Assembly: GCA_963756575.1 (NCBI GenBank)
Contig: CAVWOM010000001.1
Location: 620,001 to 684,000, forward strand
Source of the DNA: Palsa-504 sp963756575
GTDB lineage: Bacteria; Actinomycetota; Actinomycetes; Streptosporangiales; Streptosporangiaceae
DNA: 64,000 bases
Direction of reading: 5' to 3'
Part shown: positions 55,234-62,235 of the stretch, piece by piece
Numbering within the stretch: position 1 is the first letter of the stretch
Layout of the letters: every line of letters begins with the position of its first letter
Translations under genes and position numbers: made by a program
The notes under the pieces: generated by a model
The model's input: the letters and a program-made list of their open reading frames with translations, nothing else
What the model was told of the DNA's origin: nothing
Database searches by the model: none

Positions 55234-55912
55234 CTGGTGCCTCCTCATGGTGGGACAGTTCCTTGATCATCAGCTCGAGGTTGCGGGCCGGGTCGACCCC
55301 GTCGTAGATGGCGCTGCCGCTCACGATGACGTCGGCGCCCCAGCCCGCCACCTCGGCCGCGTTGGCCAGCGTCACCCCGCCGTCCACGCCGACCAGGATC
55401 TCGGCCCCGCTGCGCCGGGCCAGGTCGCGCACGGCCCGGACGCGCTGCCGGGTGCCGGGGACGGGCGCCTGGCCGGGCCAGCCCGGGCTGACCGCGAGGA
55501 TCAGGACCAGGTCGGCCAGCCCTAGCACCGGCTCGACCGCCTGCACTGCGGTGCCGGGGTTGATGGCCACGCCGCGCAGGAAGGGCCGGTCCTGAGCCAG
55601 CGCCGTCATCTCCGCCATGGTGCGGTGCAGGTGCCGGGTCGCCTCCGCGTGCACGGTGATCACCGCGGCCCCGGCCGCCGCGATCTCGGGCAGCAGGCGG
55701 CGAGGCTCCTCGGTGATCAGGTGGACGTCGACCGGTATCCCGGTCGAGGCGGCCGCCGCCACGAAGGTCGGCCCGACCGTCAGCTGGGGGCAGAAGACGC
55801 CGTCCATCACGTCGACGTGGGCCCAGGTCGCCCGGCCCCGCAGCAGCTCGAGCTCGGCCCCGAGCCGGGTCAGGTCGGCGGTGAGCACTCCCGCGCTGAG
55901 CCTGGGCGTCAT
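55220..55912 (-). CDS. Ribulose-phosphate 3-epimerase-like protein
   Basis: A 230-residue TIM barrel of the RPE family: LSAGVLTADLTRLGAELELL, HVDVMDGVFCPQLTVGP (metal His and Asp), HAEATRHLHRTM, LVGVDGGVTLANAAEVAGWG. Key residues look intact, but the sequence is more divergent than a housekeeping RPE. It likely epimerises a phosphorylated ketose of this pathway. The ATG overlaps the stop of the DUF4432 gene. Confidence 0.85.
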   Translation of the reverse strand: MTPRLSAGVLTADLTRLGAELELLRGRATWAHVDVMDGVFCPQLTVGPTFVAAAASTGIPVDVHLITEEPRRLLPEIAAAGAAVITVHAEATRHLHRTMAEMTALAQDRPFLRGVAINPGTAVQAVEPVLGLADLVLILAVSPGWPGQAPVPGTRQRVRAVRDLARRSGAEILVGVDGGVTLANAAEVAGWGADVIVSGSAIYDGVDPARNLELMIKELSHHEEAPDGKR

Positions 55913-57015
55913 GCCGGCTGCCGCGCGAGCTCGCACGCCCCGGCCGCGAACGCCTCGATGGCGTCGCGGCCGGCCAGCGCGCCGACCTCCAGCCGGTACC
56001 GGCGCTCCTCGCCCGGCGCGAGGTAGCCCAGCTCGCCGCGCTCGCGGGCGTCGAACCGCCCGGCGTCGCGGTTGGTGCTCGGCTCCATCGCGACCACGTA
56101 GGCCACCGTGCCGAGCTGCCGCCAGGTGATGTGATGCGGCAGCGCGGCGCCGTCGTAGCGCTGGAAGACGCCGAGCCCCGCGGCCCGGTTGACCACCGCC
56201 GCGCCGACCAGGCCATCGGCTCCGGGCCGCATGGCGTGCTCGTAGCACTCCTCCACGAAGCCGGCCTCGGGCCCGGCCAGCTCCTGGTATTCGGGCGTGC
56301 TGGCGGCGCTGACGCAGGTCCCCGGGCCGGCCGGGTAGACCAGCTCGGCCCCGGCGTCGACCACCGGGAACCCGACGTTGCAGTGGTACAGCATCATGTG
56401 CGGGCACGGCGTCGGGCCGATGTTGGTCACGGTGTCGGTGATCCGCACGCTGACCCCGCCGAGGTCGGCCTCGACCCGGCGCCGCAGCAGCAGCTGCTCG
56501 CCGAACAACGCCGCCTGCAGCACCTCGCCCTCGGCCCACAGCACGCACTCGTCGCCGTCCCAGCGGGCGCCGTACCCGGCCAGCCGGGCCGGCCGCCCGG
56601 TGTACCGCCCGTGCAGCCCGTACGTCTCGGTGCCCCGGTGCGGGTAGTTGAAGATGGTCGCGTCGTCCGCGCCGCCGAGCAGCGTGTGGTCGAGACCGCA
56701 GGTGGAGACCAGCCCGCCGGGGAACCCGCGGAACCAGCCGATCCCGGTCGGCTCGCAGTACCAGGGCCCGACCAGGCCGACGGGCGAGAGCCAGGCCAGC
56801 GGCCGGCCGCCGAGCCAGGCGCCGCCGATGTCGAAGCCGCGGTCGACCAGGATCTCGAACTCGAAGCCCGCGCCGGTGGAGCAGCGCAGCAGGCGGACAC
56901 CGCGTTCGGCCCCGTCGCCGCCCTCGACCAGCCGGACCCCGGCCACCTGTTCCAGGCGCCCCACGCGGGCGAGCAGCTCGTCCCGGCGCCACTGCCGCCC
57001 CCACAGGCTCACCAC
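55909..57015 (-). CDS. DUF4432 aldose-1-epimerase-like protein
   Basis: A protein of about 368 residues in the galactose-mutarotase fold superfamily. Signatures: DRGFDIGGAWLGGRPLAWLS, FPGGLVSTCGLDHT, YGLHGRYTGRPARL, MLYHCNVGFPVVD. DUF4432 members are often in sugar catabolic operons. A good ribosome site (GAGGAGGG) favours GTG 57015 or 57012 over ATG 57033. It is the first gene of the ten-gene operon, with a SorC-type operator about 73 bases upstream. Confidence 0.8.
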   Translation of the reverse strand: MVSLWGRQWRRDELLARVGRLEQVAGVRLVEGGDGAERGVRLLRCSTGAGFEFEILVDRGFDIGGAWLGGRPLAWLSPVGLVGPWYCEPTGIGWFRGFPGGLVSTCGLDHTLLGGADDATIFNYPHRGTETYGLHGRYTGRPARLAGYGARWDGDECVLWAEGEVLQAALFGEQLLLRRRVEADLGGVSVRITDTVTNIGPTPCPHMMLYHCNVGFPVVDAGAELVYPAGPGTCVSAASTPEYQELAGPEAGFVEECYEHAMRPGADGLVGAAVVNRAAGLGVFQRYDGAALPHHITWRQLGTVAYVVAMEPSTNRDAGRFDARERGELGYLAPGEERRYRLEVGALAGRDAIEAFAAGACELARQPA

Positions 57016-57087
57016 CAGCCGCCCTCCTCGCATCGGTCCCCCGCGTCACCATCAGCTCCGCGTCACCCATCAGCTCCGCGTTATGCG

Positions 57088-57101
57088 AGAGCATTCGCTC
57101 A
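57088..57101 (-). promoter_or_regulatory. SorC-regulator operator candidate before the ten-gene operon
   Basis: On the minus strand TGAGC-GAAT-GCTCT overlaps a possible -35 (TTGATG, 57105-57100). It differs by only two bases from the site upstream of the SDR-SorC pair. The likely repressor is the product of the gene at 57736-58725. Confidence 0.6.
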
Positions 57102-57379
57102 TCAAGTGCGCATCTGCTCGCATTAGCAGTATCTGCCCCTTATGCACCCCCTGACAAGCCCCGATTTCCCCACGTCAGTACCCCAGCCCCATTGCCAGCC
57201 CCCAGCCAGCCCGCTGCCGGTCCGTCGTTGGCCTGGCGCTGGCCTGGCGCTGGCCCGTCGTTGAGGCTGGCGCCGGCCACCTCTCGCGACGCTCTCTTCG
57301 CGCTGACGCCCCGCCGCGCCCCGTCTCGATCACCCCCGCACCGCTGCTCACACCAGCATCTTCAGCCCCGACCCGGCTC

Positions 57380-57431
57380 CAATGGTTGTGGCAACCTAAT
57401 GGATAGAACCATTACGTTGCCACAACCATTG
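57380..57431. repeat. 52-base nested palindrome (cruciform or terminator)
   Basis: Perfect 16-base arms (starting CAATGGTTG at 57380 and ending AACCATTG at 57431) enclose a second hairpin, TAATGG-ATAGAA-CCATTA. It is in the 720-base gap between the operon promoter and the SorC gene. It may end the SorC transcript, or be a mobile or dispersed element. The adjacent bases 57102-57379 hold no gene I can support. Confidence 0.75.
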
Positions 57432-57446
57432 AATTTCTCCGATGGC

Positions 57447-57607
57447 GGTGCGCTCTGGGGTTGCGGGGGCGGTGCGCTCTGGGGTGCGGGGGCGGTGCGC
57501 TCTGGGGTGCGGGGGCGGTGCGCTCTGGGTCCGGTGGCGGTGCGCTCTGAGGTGCGGGGGCGGTGCGCTCTGGGGTGCGGGGGCGGTGCGCTCTGGGGTG
57601 CGGCCTG
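57447..57607. repeat. Minisatellite, seven units of about 23 bases
   Basis: GGTGCGCTCTGGGGTGCGGG plus GGC recurs at 57447, 57471, 57494, 57517, 57539, 57562 and 57585, with unit lengths 24, 23, 23, 22, 23 and 23. The unit length is not a multiple of three, so it cannot encode a repeat protein in one frame. It lies just after the palindrome. Confidence 0.75.
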
Positions 57608-57735
57608 CCTCCGGTTCCGTTTCCCGTGCGGCAACATCAATCCACTCACACCGTGAGACACAGCGCCGAGTCAATAAGGGAAATCTTCTAACCGATAGAG
57701 CAAGCAGAGGGTTCCACTCATTGAATTCCTGGGGG

Positions 57736-58725
57736 TTAGGCGGCGCCGCGTTCCAGGTCGAGGAGGCGGAGAGCGGCTAGTTCGTTGGTGACGAGGACGT
57801 CGAGGAAGCCGCCGCGCAGAGCGCCGAGGATGGCTTCGACCTTGTGCTGGCCGCCGGCCACGCCGACCACCTTGGGGATCGGGGCCAGGTCGGACAGCTC
57901 GATGCCGATCCGGCGGTCGTGGATGGGCAGCGGCACCACCCGCCCCGAGGCGTCGAAGAACTGGCCCAGGATGTCCCCGACCACGTGCCGGTCGCGGAGC
58001 GAGCGGACGTCGTCGGCTTCCAGGTAGCCCATCTGGACGATGGTGGCGTCCTCGGTGGGCGTGCCGACGCCGACGATGGCCTGTTCCACGCCGCAGGCCT
58101 GCTTGAGCACCTGCGCGATCGAAGGCTCGGCCTTGAGTGCCGCCGCAAGCTCGGGGGTGGAGGCGACGATGGGGGTGGGGATGACGGTCGCGCTGGTCAG
58201 CTCGCCCTCGCCGGCGCCGTCGCCCTTGGAGGACAGGAAGGCGGGCAGGTAGGCCTCCACCCCGCCGGTCAGCGACACCATCCGGACCGGGCCGACGGCG
58301 CCGAAGTTGGTCGCGGCGATCACCCGTGAGACGGTGTCGCCCCAGCCCACGCCGAGGGTCCCGCCGGGACGCAGGTGGGTGCTCATGAACTGGGCCCCGC
58401 CCAGCCCCAGCCGGGCGTTCAGGGCCGGCCGCTCGCCCTCGCCGGAAACGTGGTCCGGCACCACCAGCGCCTCGGACAGCCCGAACGTCTTACGCAGCTC
58501 CCGGCTTACCTCGAACGCGTCCAGGTGGTCGGCGTTCAGGTTGATCGAGACCAGGCCGACCTTGCGGGCGCGGTCCAGCATCCGGCCGACGGACGCCCGG
58601 GACACCGAGAGCCGTTTCGCGATCTCGTCCTGGGTCAGCTCGTCCTTGTAGTAGAACCAGGCCACCCGCAGGAGCAGTTCCTCACTCCCCGACCTGCCCT
58701 CGCGAGCGTCCGGCTCCCCTCTCAC
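57736..58725 (-). CDS. SorC-family (LsrR-like) transcriptional regulator
   Basis: A protein of about 329 residues. The helix-turn-helix is DELTQDEIAKRLSVSRASVG (about 25-45), and the SorC sugar-binding domain follows (RPGGTLGVGWGDTVSRVI, VVGDILGQFFDASGRVVPLP, VGVAGGQHKVEAILGALRGG). LsrR, EryD and DeoR-like sugar-phosphate regulators are of this kind. GTG 58725 is 7 bases after AAGGAG; GTG 58764 is a longer alternative. It is in an operon with the SDR gene upstream and probably represses both that operon and the ten-gene operon. Confidence 0.88.
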   Translation of the reverse strand: MRGEPDAREGRSGSEELLLRVAWFYYKDELTQDEIAKRLSVSRASVGRMLDRARKVGLVSINLNADHLDAFEVSRELRKTFGLSEALVVPDHVSGEGERPALNARLGLGGAQFMSTHLRPGGTLGVGWGDTVSRVIAATNFGAVGPVRMVSLTGGVEAYLPAFLSSKGDGAGEGELTSATVIPTPIVASTPELAAALKAEPSIAQVLKQACGVEQAIVGVGTPTEDATIVQMGYLEADDVRSLRDRHVVGDILGQFFDASGRVVPLPIHDRRIGIELSDLAPIPKVVGVAGGQHKVEAILGALRGGFLDVLVTNELAALRLLDLERGAA

Positions 58726-58767
58726 GACCGTCTCCTTCTGGAATAAGGCATCGTCGCCCCCCACTAT

Positions 58768-59553
58768 TTACTCACGGTCGATGACCTGGCCCCCGTCCAG
58801 CGCGATGACCGCGCCGGTCATGAACGCCGCCGCCGGGCTGAGCAGCAGCGTGATCCACAGCGCCACCTCCTCGGGAGCGCCGATCCGGCCGAGCGGTACC
58901 TGGCTGCCCAGCCACCGGTACGCCTCCTCCAGGTCATCGGCCCAGGTCGCGTGGATAGGGGTGTCGATGGGACCGGGCGAGATGCCGTTGATCCGTATGC
59001 CCAGCGGCGCGAGCTCGCCGGCCATGGTCTGGGTCAGGTAGTCGAGCGCGGACTTGGTCATCCCGTAGACCGACTGGCCGGCCCGCCGCAGCGTCCCCGA
59101 GGACGAGGAGACATTGACGACCGAACGAATGGGCGATTTCACCAGCATCGGCAGCGCCGCCCTGGTCAGGAAGAAGGGCGCCCTGACGTTGGTCGCGACG
59201 TGCTCGTCGAAGGAGTCGGTGTCCCACTGGGCGATGGGCATGTGGCGTACCACGGCCGCGTTATTGACCAGGCCGTCGAGGCGGCCGAAACGGATCAGGC
59301 ACTCGTCGACGATCCGGCCCGGGCTGGCCGGGTCGGCCAGGTCGGCCGGGACGCACAGGGCCTGCCCGCCGGCCGCGGTGATCTCGCCTGCCACCTCGCG
59401 CAGCGGGTGTTCACGCCGTCCGACCAGGACGACCGGCGCCCCGGCGGCGCCGAGCCGGCGAGCGGTGGCGGCGCCGATCCCGCTGCCGGCGCCGGTCACG
59501 ATGATGACGGCGTTTCTGAGGCCCGGGACGGGAACGTCCAGCGCGTTGTGCAT
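58768..59553 (-). CDS. SDR-family oxidoreductase (FabG-like)
   Basis: A 261-residue short-chain dehydrogenase. TGAGSGIG near residue 20, NNAAVVRH, and catalytic Ser and Tyr-Lys in SSSSGTLRRAGQSVYGMTKS. ISPGPIDTPIH and MTGAVIALDGGQ are standard. It is the first gene of a two-gene unit with the SorC regulator (42-base gap). The promoter carries the regulator operator in its spacer, so it probably belongs to the same catabolic pathway. Confidence 0.88.
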   Translation of the reverse strand: MHNALDVPVPGLRNAVIIVTGAGSGIGAATARRLGAAGAPVVLVGRREHPLREVAGEITAAGGQALCVPADLADPASPGRIVDECLIRFGRLDGLVNNAAVVRHMPIAQWDTDSFDEHVATNVRAPFFLTRAALPMLVKSPIRSVVNVSSSSGTLRRAGQSVYGMTKSALDYLTQTMAGELAPLGIRINGISPGPIDTPIHATWADDLEEAYRWLGSQVPLGRIGAPEEVALWITLLLSPAAAFMTGAVIALDGGQVIDRE

Positions 59554-59559
59554 ATGTCA

Positions 59560-59587
59560 AGCATATGAGCATCCGCTCACAGGTCAC
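59560..59587 (-). promoter_or_regulatory. Promoter with SorC operator in the spacer
   Basis: On the minus strand: -35 GTGACC (59587-59582), 16-base spacer containing the palindrome TGAGC-GGAT-GCTCA (59579-59566), -10 TATGCT (59565-59560), then 6 bases and ATG 59553. The operator sits exactly between the promoter elements, a classic repressor position. The short leader suggests leaderless translation. Confidence 0.6.
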
Positions 59588-59665
59588 CCGCGGTCGCCGG
59601 AACAAGCCGCTGAGGCCGATCCCGGGCGGCTCTCTAGCAAACCGGAGTCACATCCGCGACATCAC

Positions 59666-60718
59666 ATGCATGTCCCGCCAATTGCGGGGCAGGTATGCCT
59701 CGAGCTTGAAAAGGTCGTGCTGCACCAGATGGAGATAGTCGTGGTCGGAACGAAAAACCTGAACGCCGGTCAGCATGTCGTTCAGTTCTACGGCCACGAC
59801 GGCGAACTGGCCGAGCAGGTGCCCGGTTACCTGCTGGGCACGCTCGACGCCGGCGGCGTCGCCATCGTCATCGCGACCCCCGAGCACCTAGGCGAGTTCG
59901 AGTCCCGGCTGACCCAGTCGGGCGCCGATCTCGCCGCCGTCCGGGACGAGGGCCGGTACCTGACACTGGACGCCGCCGAGACCCTACGCGAGATCCTGGC
60001 CGGCGGTCCCGAGGGCCCCGTCCTCGACCGGGCCACCTTCTACCGGGTGATCGGAACCCTGATCGAGCAGGCCACGGCGGCCGGGCGGCCGGTCCGGGCC
60101 TACGGGGAACTGGTCGCGCTGCTCTGGGACGACGGGCTCGTCAACGCCGCGGCCCAGCTCGAAGGGCTGTGGGACGAGCTTGGCCGCAAGTATCCGTTCT
60201 TGCTGTTCTGCGGCTACCGGGCCGACTCGGTGACCCGCGAGATCGACGCCTTCGCCGAGGTCTGCCGGCTGCACCACGCGATCGTCGGGCCCGCCCCCAA
60301 GACCCCCAAGAGCCAGAAGAGCCAGCAGGCCACGGCCGGCCGGGGCGCGCTGCCCGGCGCGGTGCGGACTTATCCCTTCTCGCGCGAGGCGCCCGCGGCG
60401 GCCCGCCACTTCGCGGTGGCCATCCTGCGCGACTGGGACACCGAAGACATCGCCGACGACGTCGCCCTGGTGGTGACCGAGCTGGCCGCCAACGCCGTCG
60501 TGCACGCCAAGTCCGGGTTCACGCTCATCTTGTCCGGCCACGGGAACCAGCTGCGCATCGCGGTCCGCGACGGCAGCCCGCTGCCCGCCGAGGGCCGGGC
60601 GGCGCTGATGCCCCTCCCGCTGCACGGCCTGGGGGCGGTCGACGCCCTGGCCAGCCAGTGGGGCGTCGAGTCGCTGGGGACGGCGGGCAAGACCGTCTGG
60701 GTCGACCTGCGCCGGTGA
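59666..60718 (+). CDS. MEDS sensor fused to a HATPase domain
   Basis: A protein of about 350 residues. Residues about 35-200 are a MEDS domain (GQHVVQFYGHDGELAEQVPGYLL, VAIVIATPEHL, FLLFCGYRAD). A Lys/Ser/Gln linker (TPKSQKSQQ) leads to a GHKL ATPase (about 250-345) with DDVALVVTELAANAVVHAKS and GTAGKTVWVDL. Its N-box (ELAANAVVHA) is intact. It looks like a fused version of the MEDS-STAS/HATPase pair at 25.9-27.2 kb but without the STAS part. Starts ATG 59666 or 59729 are both possible; neither has a good ribosome site. Confidence 0.75.
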   Translation: MHVPPIAGQVCLELEKVVLHQMEIVVVGTKNLNAGQHVVQFYGHDGELAEQVPGYLLGTLDAGGVAIVIATPEHLGEFESRLTQSGADLAAVRDEGRYLTLDAAETLREILAGGPEGPVLDRATFYRVIGTLIEQATAAGRPVRAYGELVALLWDDGLVNAAAQLEGLWDELGRKYPFLLFCGYRADSVTREIDAFAEVCRLHHAIVGPAPKTPKSQKSQQATAGRGALPGAVRTYPFSREAPAAARHFAVAILRDWDTEDIADDVALVVTELAANAVVHAKSGFTLILSGHGNQLRIAVRDGSPLPAEGRAALMPLPLHGLGAVDALASQWGVESLGTAGKTVWVDLRR

Positions 60719-60728
60719 ACGAGGCGGG

Positions 60729-61226
60729 ATGAGCCAGCCGCCCGACATCAGGGTCCGCCGCGTCTACGATCAGCCCGAAGCCGCGGACGGCGCCCGCGTC
60801 CTGGTCGACCGGATCTGGCCGCGCGGCCTGCGCAAGGACGCGCTCCGGCTGGACGACTGGGCCAAGGACGTCGCCCCGTCCACCGGGCTGCGCACCTGGT
60901 ACGGCCACGACCTGGGCAAGTTCGACGAGTTCCGGCAGCGCTACCTTGGCGAGCTCAGCGGGAGCGGCCCGCGGGCGGCGCTCGGCCAGCTCCGCGCGCT
61001 CGTGGCCTCCGGTCGGCCGCTGACCCTGCTCACCGCGACCAAGGACCTGGACCACAGCCAGGCCGCCGTGCTCGCCCGGCTGCTTCGCCAGGTCGCGATC
61101 GGTGAAAACCAGGGCGGTGAGGCCGCCTGCTTCGCCCACCTGGTCTGCCCGGAGTGCGGCGCCGTCACCACCGAGGGCCACCGCCCCGGCTGCGACCAAG
61201 CGGAAGGAACATCCGATAGTGGGTAA
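60729..61226 (+). CDS. DUF488 family protein
   Basis: A 165-residue protein with VRRVYDQPEAADGARVLVDR IWPRGL at the start, then WAKDVAPSTGLRTWYGH and LTLLTATKDLDHSQA. This is DUF488 (YeaO-like), function unknown. A C-terminal extension (HLVCPECGAVTTEGH, then PGCDQ) has three Cys and may bind zinc. It starts 10 bases after the MEDS-ATPase gene and ends just inside the next gene, so it may be in an operon with both. Confidence 0.82.
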   Translation: MSQPPDIRVRRVYDQPEAADGARVLVDRIWPRGLRKDALRLDDWAKDVAPSTGLRTWYGHDLGKFDEFRQRYLGELSGSGPRAALGQLRALVASGRPLTLLTATKDLDHSQAAVLARLLRQVAIGENQGGEAACFAHLVCPECGAVTTEGHRPGCDQAEGTSDSG

Positions 61227-61968
61227 CGGACTGGCAGGACGGGTGGCCGTGGTCACCGGAGGCGCCAGCGGCATCGGCGAAGCCTGCGCGACCCGGCTGG
61301 CCGAAGACGGGGCCAGCGTGGTCGTCGCCGACATCAACGCCGGCGCCGCCACCGCGGTGGCCGACCGCCTCGGCGGCCGCGCCTTCGAGGTGGACCTGGC
61401 CGCCGGGTTCGACGCCGGGGCGCTGGCCGGCCAGGCCGACATCTTGGTGAACTGCGCCGGGCTGCAGCACGTCGCCCCGGTCCACGAGTTCCCGCCCGAT
61501 ATGTTCCGGCGGCTGCTCACGATCATGCTCGAGGCCCCGTTCCTGCTGGCCCAGGCCGCCCTGCCGCACATGTACGAGCAGGGCTTCGGCCGGATCGTCA
61601 ACATCTCCTCGGTGCACGGACTGCGCGCCTCGCCCTACAAGGCCGCCTACGTCGCGGCCAAGCACGGCCTGGAGGGCCTGTCCAAGGTCATCGCGCTGGA
61701 AGGCGGCCCCAAGGGCGTGACCTCCAACACGATCTGCCCGGCCTACGTGCGCACCCCGCTGGTAGAGAAGCAGATCGCCGACCAGGCCCGCATCCACGGC
61801 ATCTCCGAGGACCGGGTGATCGAGGAGATCATGCTGACCGAGCCCGCCATCAAGCGCCTGATCGAGCCCTCCGAAGTGGCCGACCTCGCCGCCTACCTCT
61901 GCTCGGCCCCCGCCTCCTTCGCCAACGGCTCCTCCTACCTCCTCGACGGCGGCTGGTCCGCCCGCTAA
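61219..61968 (+). CDS. 3-hydroxybutyrate dehydrogenase (SDR)
   Basis: A 249-residue SDR. TGGASGIG near residue 12, SSVHGLRASPYKAAYVAAKHG with catalytic Ser, Tyr and Lys, and CPAYVRTPLVEKQIADQARIHGIS, which is typical of 3-hydroxybutyrate dehydrogenase. It interconverts 3-hydroxybutyrate and acetoacetate with NAD. GTG 61219 follows AAGGA. Located near a PHA-depolymerase-like gene and an acyl-CoA dehydrogenase, it fits storage polyester mobilisation. Confidence 0.85.
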   Translation: MGNGLAGRVAVVTGGASGIGEACATRLAEDGASVVVADINAGAATAVADRLGGRAFEVDLAAGFDAGALAGQADILVNCAGLQHVAPVHEFPPDMFRRLLTIMLEAPFLLAQAALPHMYEQGFGRIVNISSVHGLRASPYKAAYVAAKHGLEGLSKVIALEGGPKGVTSNTICPAYVRTPLVEKQIADQARIHGISEDRVIEEIMLTEPAIKRLIEPSEVADLAAYLCSAPASFANGSSYLLDGGWSAR

Positions 61969-62111
61969 CCCCGACCCCCATCAGCCCAGCAATCCTGGTG
62001 CTGCTGTGACGATTAGCGTGGAAACTCCGGGCTACGCGGAAATTCCGGTGGACTATTGTCCCCCGGATGTTCCGCATAGCCCAGAATATCCAAGATCTTT
62101 TGGCGCGTGCT

Positions 62112-62186
62112 GGGGTGGGTGCGCGCGCTGGGGTGGGTGGGTGTGCTGGGTGGGTGGGTGGGTGGGTGGGGCGGGTTGGGGTGGTG
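62112..62186 (+). repeat. G-rich GGGT repeat (G-quadruplex motif)
   Basis: At least ten GGG runs separated mostly by single T occur on the plus strand, strongest at 62148-62182. It lies in the 267-base gap between the convergent 3-hydroxybutyrate dehydrogenase and acyl-CoA dehydrogenase genes. It could form a G-quadruplex and affect termination. An open frame over it (62006-62218) is not supported as a gene. Confidence 0.7.
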
Positions 62187-62235
62187 GAGTTGAGGTTGGA
62201 GCTGGGTGGCCCGGGTGATGTCCGCGGCCGTCTGG

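Noticed and set aside
57447..57607. Possible CRISPR array
   Set aside because: Units abut without spacers, so it is a tandem repeat, not repeat-spacer structure. No cas genes are present.
57192..57656. Open frames across the palindrome and minisatellite
   Set aside because: The repeat unit is not a multiple of three, so frames are chance products.
62006..62218. Trp/Gly-rich small frame over the GGGT repeat
   Set aside because: The sequence is just the translated G-rich repeat and there is no ribosome site.
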